Shown here: in pieces, positions 1-4,719 of the stretch
How the letters are laid out: every line of letters starts with the position of its first letter
Numbering within the stretch: the stretch's first letter is position 1
DNA from: a virus
Length of the DNA stretch: 20,346 bases
IMG/VR virus record: IMGVR_UViG_3300025138_000502
Span: 1-20,346 of that record
Strand: one strand, 5' to 3'
Position numbers and translations under genes: made by a program
The notes under the pieces: model-generated
What the model was told of the DNA's origin: nothing
The model's input: only the letters and a program-made list of their open reading frames with translations
Database searches by the model: none

Positions 1-6
1 TTCATT

Positions 7-147
7 TTATTTTCCATAATTTATTAATCCTCTTACGTCTTTTTCATCAAAATCCCAGCGATTTAATATTTTATCTACAATTTCATTTTCAGAAAAACCC
101 TGTATTTCCCATTTATTTATTAATTCTACTATATATTCTACTAACAT
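7..147 (-). CDS. Small hypothetical protein (46 aa)
   Basis: This is an intact 46-codon frame starting MLVEYIVELINKWEIQ and ending GLINYGK before TAA. It is acidic and looks helical, with no motif I recognise. It starts 3 nt after the stop of the upstream 65-aa gene. Another ATG at position 5 follows its stop by one base, so the minus-strand unit continues past the left edge. The support is the tight packing and a plausible amino-acid composition; the function is unknown. Confidence 0.6.
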   Translation of the reverse strand: MLVEYIVELINKWEIQGFSENEIVDKILNRWDFDEKDVRGLINYGK

Positions 148-150
148 AAT

Positions 151-348
151 TTATTCATTTTTTAATAATTTAATTAATTCTTCATTACAAAGCATATGTC
201 TTGTTTGATTTGCAGTAAAATTATCAAGGTGTAGTATTTGTTGATCTAGTGATAATCCACCTTGCACAATCCGTTTGCTTATAAGATCCATTTTAGTTTG
301 TGCGTCATGCGCTACATTTCTTAATTCTTTAATTCTTTTTAATTTCAT
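151..348 (-). CDS. Small hypothetical helical protein (65 aa)
   Basis: A 65-aa charged protein, probably all helical (MKLKRIKELRNVAHDAQTKM... to LIKLLKNE), with no recognised domain. The start is well supported. The ATG overlaps the upstream gene's stop as ATGA, and GGAGGT lies about 5 nt before it, the only strong Shine-Dalgarno-like sequence seen in the window. Because GGAGGT also encodes Gly-Gly of the upstream gene, it may be coincidental. Translational coupling to the 42-aa membrane protein upstream is likely. Confidence 0.75.
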   Translation of the reverse strand: MKLKRIKELRNVAHDAQTKMDLISKRIVQGGLSLDQQILHLDNFTANQTRHMLCNEELIKLLKNE

Positions 349-473
349 ATCGCACCTCCAACATTAAAGGCTGTAAATTTATTTAAATATACGCCGTGAT
401 ACATAATAATAAATATACTTGGCAATATAAAAGTTAATGCAATAATTCTAATAGTCATTTCTAAGTTTTTCAT
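345..473 (-). CDS. Small single-pass membrane protein (42 aa)
   Basis: The frame encodes 42 aa beginning MKNLEMTIRIIALTFILPSI. Residues about 7-24 are a continuous hydrophobic stretch (IRIIALTFILPSIFIIM) that would span a membrane once, followed by a short polar tail. It is chained by ATGA overlaps at both ends: its start overlaps the stop of the 36-aa gene and its stop overlaps the start of the 65-aa gene. That nesting is strong evidence that this very short frame is translated. The role is unknown; a small early membrane effector is one possibility. Confidence 0.65.
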   Translation of the reverse strand: MKNLEMTIRIIALTFILPSIFIIMYHGVYLNKFTAFNVGGAI

Positions 474-580
474 TTTAATCCGTATTGTATTTTTAATTTA
501 TTTTTTGTTATATTTAATTGTTTACTTATTTCAGTTATACTTTTATTATCTAATAAGTATAATCTCCAAACTTTATGCAT
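470..580 (-). CDS. Mini helix-turn-helix-like protein (36 aa)
   Basis: The 36-aa product begins MHKVWRLYLLDNKSITEISK and continues QLNITKNKLK. The pattern (helix, 'SITEISKQLNIT' turn, second helix 'TKNKLKIQ') resembles the HTH of resolvase or sigma-like DNA-binding domains, but little else is present. Its start overlaps the end of the 104-aa gene by 8 nt and its TGA overlaps the next ATG, so it sits in a chain of overlapping genes. It could be a minimal DNA-binding protein or a decayed remnant of one. The HTH call is by eye. Confidence 0.6.
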   Translation of the reverse strand: MHKVWRLYLLDNKSITEISKQLNITKNKLKIQYGLK

Positions 581-887
581 TTGCATCTTCTTCTTGTAAT
601 TTCATTTCGGTATAATTTAATGCATCATTGTGATCGTGTAACAAATCCCATAGAGCGTTGTATCCTGCTTCGAACCAGTTATTTGCACGACCAAATATAT
701 GATGATCTTCAAATATATCTGCGTCTAATTCATTGCAATACTTTTTGCAATCATCTGTATATATTACTTTGTTTTCAAGCCATTGATGCATTTCTCTAGT
801 GAAATCATCGCTATCATTAATTGTACCATCGTGATACATTAACCATATATCGTCGTTAAACTCATATACTAAATCATCTCTATACAT
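573..887 (-). CDS. Highly acidic hypothetical protein (104 aa)
   Basis: A 104-aa protein with about 26 Asp/Glu against 7 Lys/Arg (hand count), rich in aromatic residues and His (for example IWLMYHDG, EDHHIFGRANNWFEAGYNALWDLLH). No catalytic motif or membrane segment is seen. Its start overlaps the upstream 63-aa gene by 8 nt. GC content is higher than in the genes from 1270 to 3130. Strong negative charge in a small phage protein is sometimes linked to DNA mimicry (Ocr, for example), but nothing specific here shows that. Confidence 0.8.
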   Translation of the reverse strand: MYRDDLVYEFNDDIWLMYHDGTINDSDDFTREMHQWLENKVIYTDDCKKYCNELDADIFEDHHIFGRANNWFEAGYNALWDLLHDHNDALNYTEMKLQEEDANA

Positions 888-1071
888 ATCTTATATAATT
901 TTTAATTGTTTCAATACTTGCTTTGTTGAAAGCTTTTACATTTTGTCTATACTTTTCATTTGTGCAATATTTTTTCATTGCTCTGGTTGTTGTACATTCA
1001 CCAAATCGATTTTCATGTATAGCAATTTGCTTTAACTTGTCGTCGATCATTTGTTTTGTTAATTGTATCAT
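880..1071 (-). CDS. Small basic hypothetical protein (63 aa), first gene of promoter-A unit
   Basis: A 63-aa Lys-rich protein (MIQLTKQMIDDKLKQIAIHE... ETIKNYIRYV) with two Cys (ECTT, KKYC) and a probable C-terminal helix. No family is recognised. It is the first gene downstream of the 40-bp promoter-like motif at 1082-1121; the ATG lies about 15 nt from the GATAAT block, implying a very short leader. It overlaps the next gene by 8 nt. Confidence 0.75.
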   Translation of the reverse strand: MIQLTKQMIDDKLKQIAIHENRFGECTTTRAMKKYCTNEKYRQNVKAFNKASIETIKNYIRYV

Positions 1072-1081
1072 ATTTATTTTA

Positions 1082-1121
1082 TTATATTATCACTTATTAA
1101 TTTTTTTTGTTGTGTACTTTT
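1082..1121 (-). promoter_or_regulatory. Promoter-like motif, copy A
   Basis: Read on the minus strand, this holds AAAAGTACACAACAAA, then GTGATAATATAA. GTACAC and GATAAT are separated by exactly 20 nt, as in copies B and C. The second block contains an extended -10-like TGATAATAT. It begins at the stop codon of the 46-aa gene and lies just upstream of the 63-aa gene, as expected of an internal promoter between two operons. No -35 matching TTGACA is present, so a phage-specific factor or activator site is possible. Confidence 0.7.
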
Positions 1122-1260
1122 AATTAAATAATTCACAACTTCCAGTTTTTCCCGGAGTTAATGTAATTGTTTCAAACTCTTCATTTGTTATTAAATTTTC
1201 CATTAAACCTAAATACTCTCTGGAAACATCTCTACCTGTTATTTTATTTATTATCATCAT
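1120..1260 (-). CDS. Small hypothetical protein (46 aa)
   Basis: The frame encodes 46 aa: MMIINKITGRDVSREYLGLM, a stretch NLITNEEFETITLTPGK, ending CELFN. The start may be either of two adjacent ATGs (1260 or 1257); both follow an AATAAATAAT leader. It appears to be the last gene of the promoter-B unit, since copy A of the promoter begins at its stop codon. No family is recognised. Confidence 0.6.
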   Translation of the reverse strand: MMIINKITGRDVSREYLGLMENLITNEEFETITLTPGKTGSCELFN

Positions 1261-1272
1261 ATTATTTATTTT

Positions 1273-1461
1273 TTATTTATTATTATATCTTTCATATTTT
1301 TTTAATGTTGAAAAGTTTATATCTAATTCTTTCATTAAATCAATTTGTTCATTAATTTCTTTTATTCTTTTGTTGTAATCAGATTTATACATTAATTCTT
1401 TAGAATTATTTACTTGTTCTAATAATGCTTCTAATCCTAAAATTATTAAATATTTATTCAT
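1273..1461 (-). CDS. Small coiled-coil-like protein (62 aa)
   Basis: A 62-aa protein (MNKYLIILGLEALLEQVNNS... NFSTLKKYERYNNK) with an amphipathic N-terminal helix and a second Lys/Glu-rich helix around residues 30-46, consistent with a short helical hairpin. It is preceded by AATAAATAATATG, the recurring SD-less leader of this block, and its ATG is one nt past the stop of the 101-aa gene. Function unknown. Confidence 0.7.
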   Translation of the reverse strand: MNKYLIILGLEALLEQVNNSKELMYKSDYNKRIKEINEQIDLMKELDINFSTLKKYERYNNK

Positions 1462-1462
1462 A

Positions 1463-1768
1463 TTATTTATTTGTATTTATAAATCTTTCAAAGATTTCAT
1501 GTAATTTATAAAAATCTTCCGGAGACAAATCTCCACTATCTAATTCAAAATCATCAACTATATTATTAAAATCAATATATTTATCTAAATCAAAATCATT
1601 TGAACTTTTTACTTTTGGTTCAATTTTTAAATATCTTTCTCTTATTGTTTCTTTCATATCTTCTAATTCCATATGAGATTGGATTTTTAAAAATTCCAAA
1701 TCTCTTGATGGATCATATTTTAAAATAAATTCTATTAATTCATTTCTTTCTATTTGTTCTTGTGTCAT
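1463..1768 (-). CDS. Acidic hypothetical protein (101 aa)
   Basis: A 101-aa acidic protein (about 26 Asp/Glu, 14 Lys/Arg by hand count), helical in the N-terminal half (MTQEQIERNELIEFILKYDP) with an Asp-rich middle (FDLDKYIDFNNIVDDFELD) and a C-terminal amphipathic helix (SPEDFYKLHEIFERF). No known domain is identified. It lies in the promoter-B unit, 4 nt after the preceding gene's stop and 1 nt before the next start. Confidence 0.75.
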   Translation of the reverse strand: MTQEQIERNELIEFILKYDPSRDLEFLKIQSHMELEDMKETIRERYLKIEPKVKSSNDFDLDKYIDFNNIVDDFELDSGDLSPEDFYKLHEIFERFINTNK

Positions 1769-1772
1769 ATTT

Positions 1773-1946
1773 TTATTTATTTATTTTGAAGTATAAACTT
1801 GATATTGTATCTTTTAATATTTTACCATGTAAATCATGATCCATATCATTATTATTATCTTTGAAATTTTCCCAAACTTCATTGTGTATTAAATCAAAAC
1901 AATCATTTATATGATTATTATATTTTTTTAATTCTTTTGTATTCAT
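1773..1946 (-). CDS. Small hypothetical protein (57 aa)
   Basis: A 57-aa frame (MNTKELKKYNNHINDCFDLI... to LYFKINK) with a run of Asn/Asp and His in the middle. The start follows an AAAAAATAAATAATATG context shared with neighbours, and lies 1 nt after the stop of the 39-aa gene upstream. Function unknown; the call rests on packing and the shared leader. Confidence 0.6.
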   Translation of the reverse strand: MNTKELKKYNNHINDCFDLIHNEVWENFKDNNNDMDHDLHGKILKDTISSLYFKINK

Positions 1947-1947
1947 A

Positions 1948-2067
1948 TTATTTATTTTTTAATTTTTTTATTTTCTTTTTTTGTTTTTTTATAATATCAT
2001 CTTGTTCAAGTATACAATGGACTAAATCATCTTTATCCCATTCCATAAATCTATTATATTCTGTCAT
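1948..2067 (-). CDS. Tiny protein with Lys-rich C-terminal helix (39 aa)
   Basis: The frame encodes 39 aa: MTEYNRFMEWDKDDLVHCIL, then an almost pure Lys/Ile/Leu tail (KKQKKKIKKLKNK). It has an acidic amphipathic N-terminal half and a basic tail that could form a coiled coil or bind nucleic acid. It is spaced one nt from the downstream ATG. I believe it is real because of the tight junction and non-random composition; function unknown. Confidence 0.6.
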   Translation of the reverse strand: MTEYNRFMEWDKDDLVHCILEQDDIIKKQKKKIKKLKNK

Positions 2068-2105
2068 AATTTTTATTTTTATAATTCTTTATATTTAACT
2101 TATTT

Positions 2106-2243
2106 TTATTCTTTTATATTTTTATTTAATTCATCTAATAAGTAACTTACATTTCTTAATCCATCTTCATCTTTTAAATCATTATAAAAATCATGTAAAT
2201 TTATTAATTCATCATAAATTCTTTTTAACATTTCATTACTCAT
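2106..2243 (-). CDS. Small acidic helical protein (45 aa)
   Basis: The frame encodes 45 aa (MSNEMLKRIYDELINLHDFY... LLDELNKNIKE), acidic and predicted by eye to be helical. It lies 3 nt after the 70-aa gene's stop. No family recognised. Confidence 0.6.
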   Translation of the reverse strand: MSNEMLKRIYDELINLHDFYNDLKDEDGLRNVSYLLDELNKNIKE

Positions 2244-2246
2244 ATT

Positions 2247-2459
2247 TTATTTTTTTAAATTTTCTATTTCTTCTAAAGTTGTATTTTCAATTTGATATAA
2301 CAAATCTTTAATTAAATCTTCATAATCTTCATTATCTTCTAAATCACATTCATTATAAACAAACATTTCTACACTTTCTTTCATTTTTTCATTTCCTTCA
2401 CTATGTTTTAATAGTTGAAAATAATCTAAAGTTTCTACATTCCAATGGAATTTTTTCAT
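2247..2459 (-). CDS. Acidic hypothetical protein (70 aa)
   Basis: A 70-aa acidic protein (MKKFHWNVETLDYFQLLKHS ... LEEIENLKK) with a Glu/Asp-rich C-terminal half (ECDLEDNEDYEDLIKDL). The start follows AAATTAAAAATATG without a Shine-Dalgarno sequence. It is a member of the promoter-B unit; no domain is recognised. Confidence 0.7.
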   Translation of the reverse strand: MKKFHWNVETLDYFQLLKHSEGNEKMKESVEMFVYNECDLEDNEDYEDLIKDLLYQIENTTLEEIENLKK

Positions 2460-2488
2460 ATTTTTAATTTAATTTATGTATAGCAATT

Positions 2489-2617
2489 TTATATATAATA
2501 AAGAATATGAATTCTTTCTTCTTCATTTAAATTATAATATTTTTTTAATTTATAACTTAATAATTCTTTATTCATATTTGAATTTTTATAACTTTTTATA
2601 ATTTTATTTATTTTCAT
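2489..2617 (-). CDS. Tiny basic protein (42 aa)
   Basis: The frame encodes 42 aa from ATG at 2617 (MKINKIIKSYKNSNMNKELL ... RIHILYYI). An in-frame internal ATG at 2575 would give a 28-aa version. Composition is Lys/Asn/Tyr/Ile-rich as expected for extreme AT content, so coding status is less certain than for its neighbours. It fills the gap between the 60-aa and 70-aa genes on the same strand. Confidence 0.45.
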   Translation of the reverse strand: MKINKIIKSYKNSNMNKELLSYKLKKYYNLNEEERIHILYYI

Positions 2618-2629
2618 TTTTATTTATTT

Positions 2630-2812
2630 TTATATATTATATATTAAACTTAATTCTAAATAACTTTTATAAAATTCTTTAACATTTTTATAATTTTTAA
2701 ATTCTAAATTAAAATCTTTAAAACCTAAATTTTTAATTAATTCAAAGTTTTTACTTTTATAATTATTATTATTTTTTAATTTATTTAATTCACTTTTTAG
2801 AAATTTATTCAT
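2630..2812 (-). CDS. Small Lys/Asn-rich protein (60 aa), first gene of promoter-B unit
   Basis: A 60-aa Lys/Asn/Phe-rich protein (MNKFLKSELNKLKNNNNYKS ... SYLELSLIYNI). It is the first gene downstream of promoter-like copy B, with the ATG about 48 nt past the GATAAT block. AT content is extreme. No domain is recognised. Confidence 0.6.
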   Translation of the reverse strand: MNKFLKSELNKLKNNNNYKSKNFELIKNLGFKDFNLEFKNYKNVKEFYKSYLELSLIYNI

Positions 2813-2855
2813 TTTATTATATTTTATTTTATTATTATTTATATTTTATTTACAA

Positions 2856-2895
2856 TTATATTATCACTTTTTTATATACTTTGTAGTGTACTTTT
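2856..2895 (-). promoter_or_regulatory. Promoter-like motif, copy B
   Basis: On the minus strand it reads AAAAGTACACTACAAA followed by GTGATAATATAA, with 20 nt between GTACAC and GATAAT, identical in spacing to copies A and C. It sits in the 92-nt gap between the 75-aa gene and the 60-aa gene and would transcribe the genes from 2812 down to about 1120. Confidence 0.7.
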
Positions 2896-2904
2896 TTATA
2901 TTAT

Positions 2905-3132
2905 TTATATATTATTTAAAGTAGAATTTTGTATATATTTTTTATTTATAAATGTTAAACCTTTTAAGTTAAATTCTATAACATTTTCAATTTGTAATTT
3001 ATCTTTTAATTTTATATTTTGTAAATCATTTATTAAAAATCCAAAGTAAATATTATTTTTTAATTTTAATTTTTTAATTTTTAATATTTTAGAAATATAG
3101 TGATTTGTTTTTAAGTTTTTTAAATTTGACAT
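2905..3132 (-). CDS. Small Lys/Asn/Ile-rich protein (75 aa), first minus-strand gene
   Basis: A 75-aa protein rich in Lys, Asn, Ile and Leu (MSNLKNLKTNHYISKILKIK ... IQNSTLNNI). The middle and end (IYFGFLINDLQNIKLKD, VIEFNLKGLTFI) suggest beta strands. It lies directly downstream of promoter-like copy C, with the ATG about 46 nt from the GATAAT block, and seems to be a single-gene unit because copy B follows it. No family is recognised. Confidence 0.6.
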   Translation of the reverse strand: MSNLKNLKTNHYISKILKIKKLKLKNNIYFGFLINDLQNIKLKDKLQIENVIEFNLKGLTFINKKYIQNSTLNNI

Positions 3133-3173
3133 TTTATATTTTTTTATTAAGATTATTATTATTTTAATTACAC

Positions 3174-3213
3174 TTATATTATCACAATATATATATATTT
3201 GTTGTGTACTTTT
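3174..3213 (-). promoter_or_regulatory. Promoter-like motif, copy C
   Basis: On the minus strand it reads AAAAGTACACAACAAA followed by GTGATAATATAA, with 20 nt between GTACAC and GATAAT. It is the outermost of three copies, at the edge of the divergent intergenic region, and would drive the 75-aa gene. Confidence 0.7.
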
Positions 3214-3436
3214 TATTAAATATATATAAATATTATTAAAATGTCACAAATTATAAATATTGCACTATATTATATATATATATAAATATAACTTAAGTAA
3301 TATAAAGTATTATCATTATATTATTAATAAATATTAATAAACATTGAATATATGATAATGTAAAGTAAATACTATATTATATTAATATATATTATTGTTA
3401 TATATATGTATAATCCAATAGATATATGTATATAAT

Positions 3437-3481
3437 GTGATAAAATGTAGTAATTGTTGTTAATATGATGATAATAACTAT
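3437..3481 (+). repeat. Degenerate direct repeat, unit 1
   Basis: The unit has GTGATAAA, four variable bases, AGTAATTGTT, two variable bases, TAA, a variable stretch, and AACTAT at its end. Unit 2 at 3539-3582 has the same blocks in the same order with equal spacing over the first 22 nt (18 of 22 identical). Unit starts are 102 bp apart. Confidence 0.6.
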
Positions 3482-3488
3482 AAATCTT

Positions 3489-3533
3489 TGACAATGTAAC
3501 AATATATTGTAATAAAATGTATGTGCATTGTCA
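3489..3533. repeat. Inverted repeat enclosing a palindrome
   Basis: TGACAATG (3489-3496) and CATTGTCA (3526-3533) are perfect 8-bp inverted arms. Between them lies the perfect 12-bp palindrome ACAATATATTGT (3499-3510). The whole sits between the two direct repeat units, which makes a protein-binding or initiation site plausible. Confidence 0.55.
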
Positions 3534-3538
3534 TATAT

Positions 3539-3582
3539 GTGATAAATATAAGTAATTGTTACTAAATTAGTAGAAAAACTAT
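3539..3582 (+). repeat. Degenerate direct repeat, unit 2
   Basis: This is the second copy of the unit at 3437-3481, with GTGATAAA, AGTAATTGTT, TAA and AACTAT in the same order. It is one base shorter overall. Confidence 0.6.
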
Positions 3583-3668
3583 GTGTTTATTATCATATAT
3601 GGGGCATATTTTATATTGACTTTTCTATATACTTGGTTATCAAATACATATATGTAATACAAAACCTC

Positions 3669-3676
3669 TATATTTG
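3669..3676 (+). promoter_or_regulatory. Possible Bacteroidota-type -7 element
   Basis: TATATTTG matches the Bacteroidota -7 consensus TAnnTTTG exactly and lies 17 nt before the ATG of the first plus-strand gene. No clear -33 TTTG is present at the usual distance upstream, so this is weak. Confidence 0.25.
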
Positions 3677-3693
3677 AAATACTTATAATTACT

Positions 3694-3933
3694 ATGGCAG
3701 ATACATTTATTAAGAACAACCTTTCTGTTGTACTATCTTTATCTTTAGCTGTATTTACTGCAGGTGGTATATTTGCGGAGTTTACGGCTATTAAGAATGA
3801 GCTTACGACTGTGCATGATAGGTTAGATAAGAAGATAGTTGTGATAGGAGGTCTTGAGGACAGGCTATTACAGATAGAGAAACAACTAGAATACGAGCGT
3901 GGCTTTTTAGAGGCTGCGGCAAAAAAGAGATAG
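3694..3933 (+). CDS. Small membrane-anchored coiled-coil protein (79 aa)
   Basis: A 79-aa protein with a hydrophobic segment at about residues 10-30 (LSVVLSLSLAVFTAGGIFAE) and a charged helical heptad-like region at 31-72 (ELTTVHDRLDKK, LEDRLLQIEKQLEYERG). The topology, one transmembrane helix plus a coiled coil, is seen in phage spanin-like and holin-accessory proteins. No endolysin is present nearby, so a lysis role is inference. It is the first gene of the plus-strand block; the start lacks a Shine-Dalgarno sequence. The next gene begins 1 nt after its stop. Confidence 0.8.
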   Translation: MADTFIKNNLSVVLSLSLAVFTAGGIFAEFTAIKNELTTVHDRLDKKIVVIGGLEDRLLQIEKQLEYERGFLEAAAKKR

Positions 3934-3934
3934 C

Positions 3935-4093
3935 ATGGCTAAAACAAGAAGAAGATCCAGCAGAAAGCGCTCAGGTTCAAATAAGGACAGCTGTTATTAC
4001 AGTGTAAAGGCTAGGTATGATGTATTTCCATCTGCCTACGCATCGGGTGCTATAGCTAAGTGCAGAAAAAACAAAGGTAAGAAGAAGAAGTAG
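3935..4093 (+). CDS. Small basic protein with YDVFPSAYASGAIAKCR motif (52 aa)
   Basis: The frame encodes 52 aa: MAKTRRRSSRKRSGSNKDSC, then YYSVKARYDVFPSAYASG, then AIAKCRKNKGKKKK. Net charge is about +16 by hand count. I recall the central pattern (ARYDVxPSAYASGAxxKCR) from small proteins of large phages and giant viruses, where its function is unknown. The two Cys flanking the motif (C20, C43) might form a disulfide or bind metal. The ATG lies 1 nt after the previous stop. A virion-internal or DNA-binding role is inferred from charge only. Confidence 0.75.
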   Translation: MAKTRRRSSRKRSGSNKDSCYYSVKARYDVFPSAYASGAIAKCRKNKGKKKK

Positions 4094-4111
4094 CCTGCGT
4101 TTAAAAAAAAA

Positions 4112-4306
4112 ATGAAGACACTATTTGCTACCTTATTGTTAATTTTATGTTATGCTTGTGGTTCTATAAAAGGCCAGGCATATATAGATATTAATGAGAA
4201 CATCGACTATGAGTACAATGAGGACCTAAGATACCGTGCCCGCTTTAAGGTGGGGTATAAAATATACTTAGGGGAAAAGCATACAATTAAAAAAGAAAAA
4301 ATATGA
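4112..4306 (+). CDS. Small secreted protein or lipoprotein-like (64 aa)
   Basis: The 64-aa product starts MKTLFATLLLILCYACGSIK, a typical export signal: basic N-end, hydrophobic core, then C-Y-A-C-G. The Cys at residue 16 could be a lipid-attachment site, but the -3 residue is Cys rather than Leu, so the lipobox is imperfect. Plain signal peptidase cleavage after GQA is also possible. The mature part is short, with alternating residues (YRARFKVGYKIYLG) and a Lys-rich end. It overlaps the next gene by ATGA. An outer-spanin-like role is conceivable beside the coiled-coil membrane protein upstream, but unproven. Confidence 0.75.
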   Translation: MKTLFATLLLILCYACGSIKGQAYIDINENIDYEYNEDLRYRARFKVGYKIYLGEKHTIKKEKI

Positions 4307-4719
4307 AAAACGGAATAGGACCACAAAGTTTAGGTGCATCAGGCATGAGCCCTAATAGCAAACCCTGCGGATCACCCCTTAAAAAGCTTGAAGATCTTTC
4401 AGGCGATGGTAAAGTTACACAAAAAGATGTACTTATAGGAAGAGGGGTTATAGATGCAGATGGAGATAAATCAAACCTTAACTCCGGCACACCTTTATAC
4501 TTTCAAGATGATATAACAAAAATTCAAGATGCAGCCAGTACACTTGAATCACATAATATCGGTGGCGGTGGAGTACAAGGTGCAGCATCAATGGCACAAG
4601 AAAATGCATCAGCTCAAGTGGGTCAACCCAGAATGAGAGGCGGACTTGGTGGTTTGTTTTCGAGGGTGAAAAATCTTCGCAGCAAGATGACTCAAACAGC
4701 AATGCCTAGAGGATTTTAA
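4303..4719 (+). CDS. EF-hand/dockerin-like motif protein (138 aa)
   Basis: A 138-aa protein. Residues 31-42 (DLSGDGKVTQKD) match an EF-hand loop at positions 1, 3, 5, 9 and 12, and residues 51-57 (DADGDKS) look like a partial second acidic loop, so calcium binding is likely. The rest is Gly/Ala/Ser/Gln-rich and probably disordered (SHNIGGGGVQGAASMAQENA), with a basic C-terminus (SRVKNLRSKMTQTAMPRGF). There is no signal peptide. The start overlaps the upstream stop (ATGA) and the stop overlaps the next start (TAATG). A structural or assembly role in the virion is a guess from context. Confidence 0.8.
   Translation: MKNGIGPQSLGASGMSPNSKPCGSPLKKLEDLSGDGKVTQKDVLIGRGVIDADGDKSNLNSGTPLYFQDDITKIQDAASTLESHNIGGGGVQGAASMAQENASAQVGQPRMRGGLGGLFSRVKNLRSKMTQTAMPRGF

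Larger units (their letters stand above)
3214..3693. other. AT-rich divergent intergenic region (candidate origin/control region)
   Basis: About 480 bp without a convincing gene separates the minus-strand and plus-strand blocks. It is very AT-rich, with alternating TA tracts (about 3270-3290 and 3375-3435). Recurring GATAA/TTATC words occur in both orientations (near 3312, 3352, 3438, 3467, 3540, 3590 and 3637). The right half holds two degenerate direct repeats flanking an inverted repeat. TATAAATA, the T4 late promoter word, occurs at 3225, 3252 and 3281, but such words are expected in this composition. An origin or bidirectional control role is inference from position and repeat structure. 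Confidence 0.55.

Noticed and set aside
575-1355. Plus-strand frames at 575-799, 923-1123 and 1167-1355
   Set aside because: They are Phe/Leu/Tyr-rich shadows of the minus-strand AT-rich genes and cross the promoter-like motif.
3225-3288. Three TATAAATA words as T4-type late promoters
   Set aside because: In such AT-rich DNA matches are expected by chance, they are over 400 nt from the first plus-strand gene, and the word is not seen before other late genes.
3601-3645. TTGACT ... TATCAA as a sigma-70 promoter for the plus-strand block
   Set aside because: The spacing (16 nt) is acceptable but the -10 is a poor match; not strong enough to list.
3214-3693. CRISPR array or tRNA in the non-coding region
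   Set aside because: The two repeats are degenerate and only two in number, with no regular spacers; no cloverleaf-like sequence is visible.
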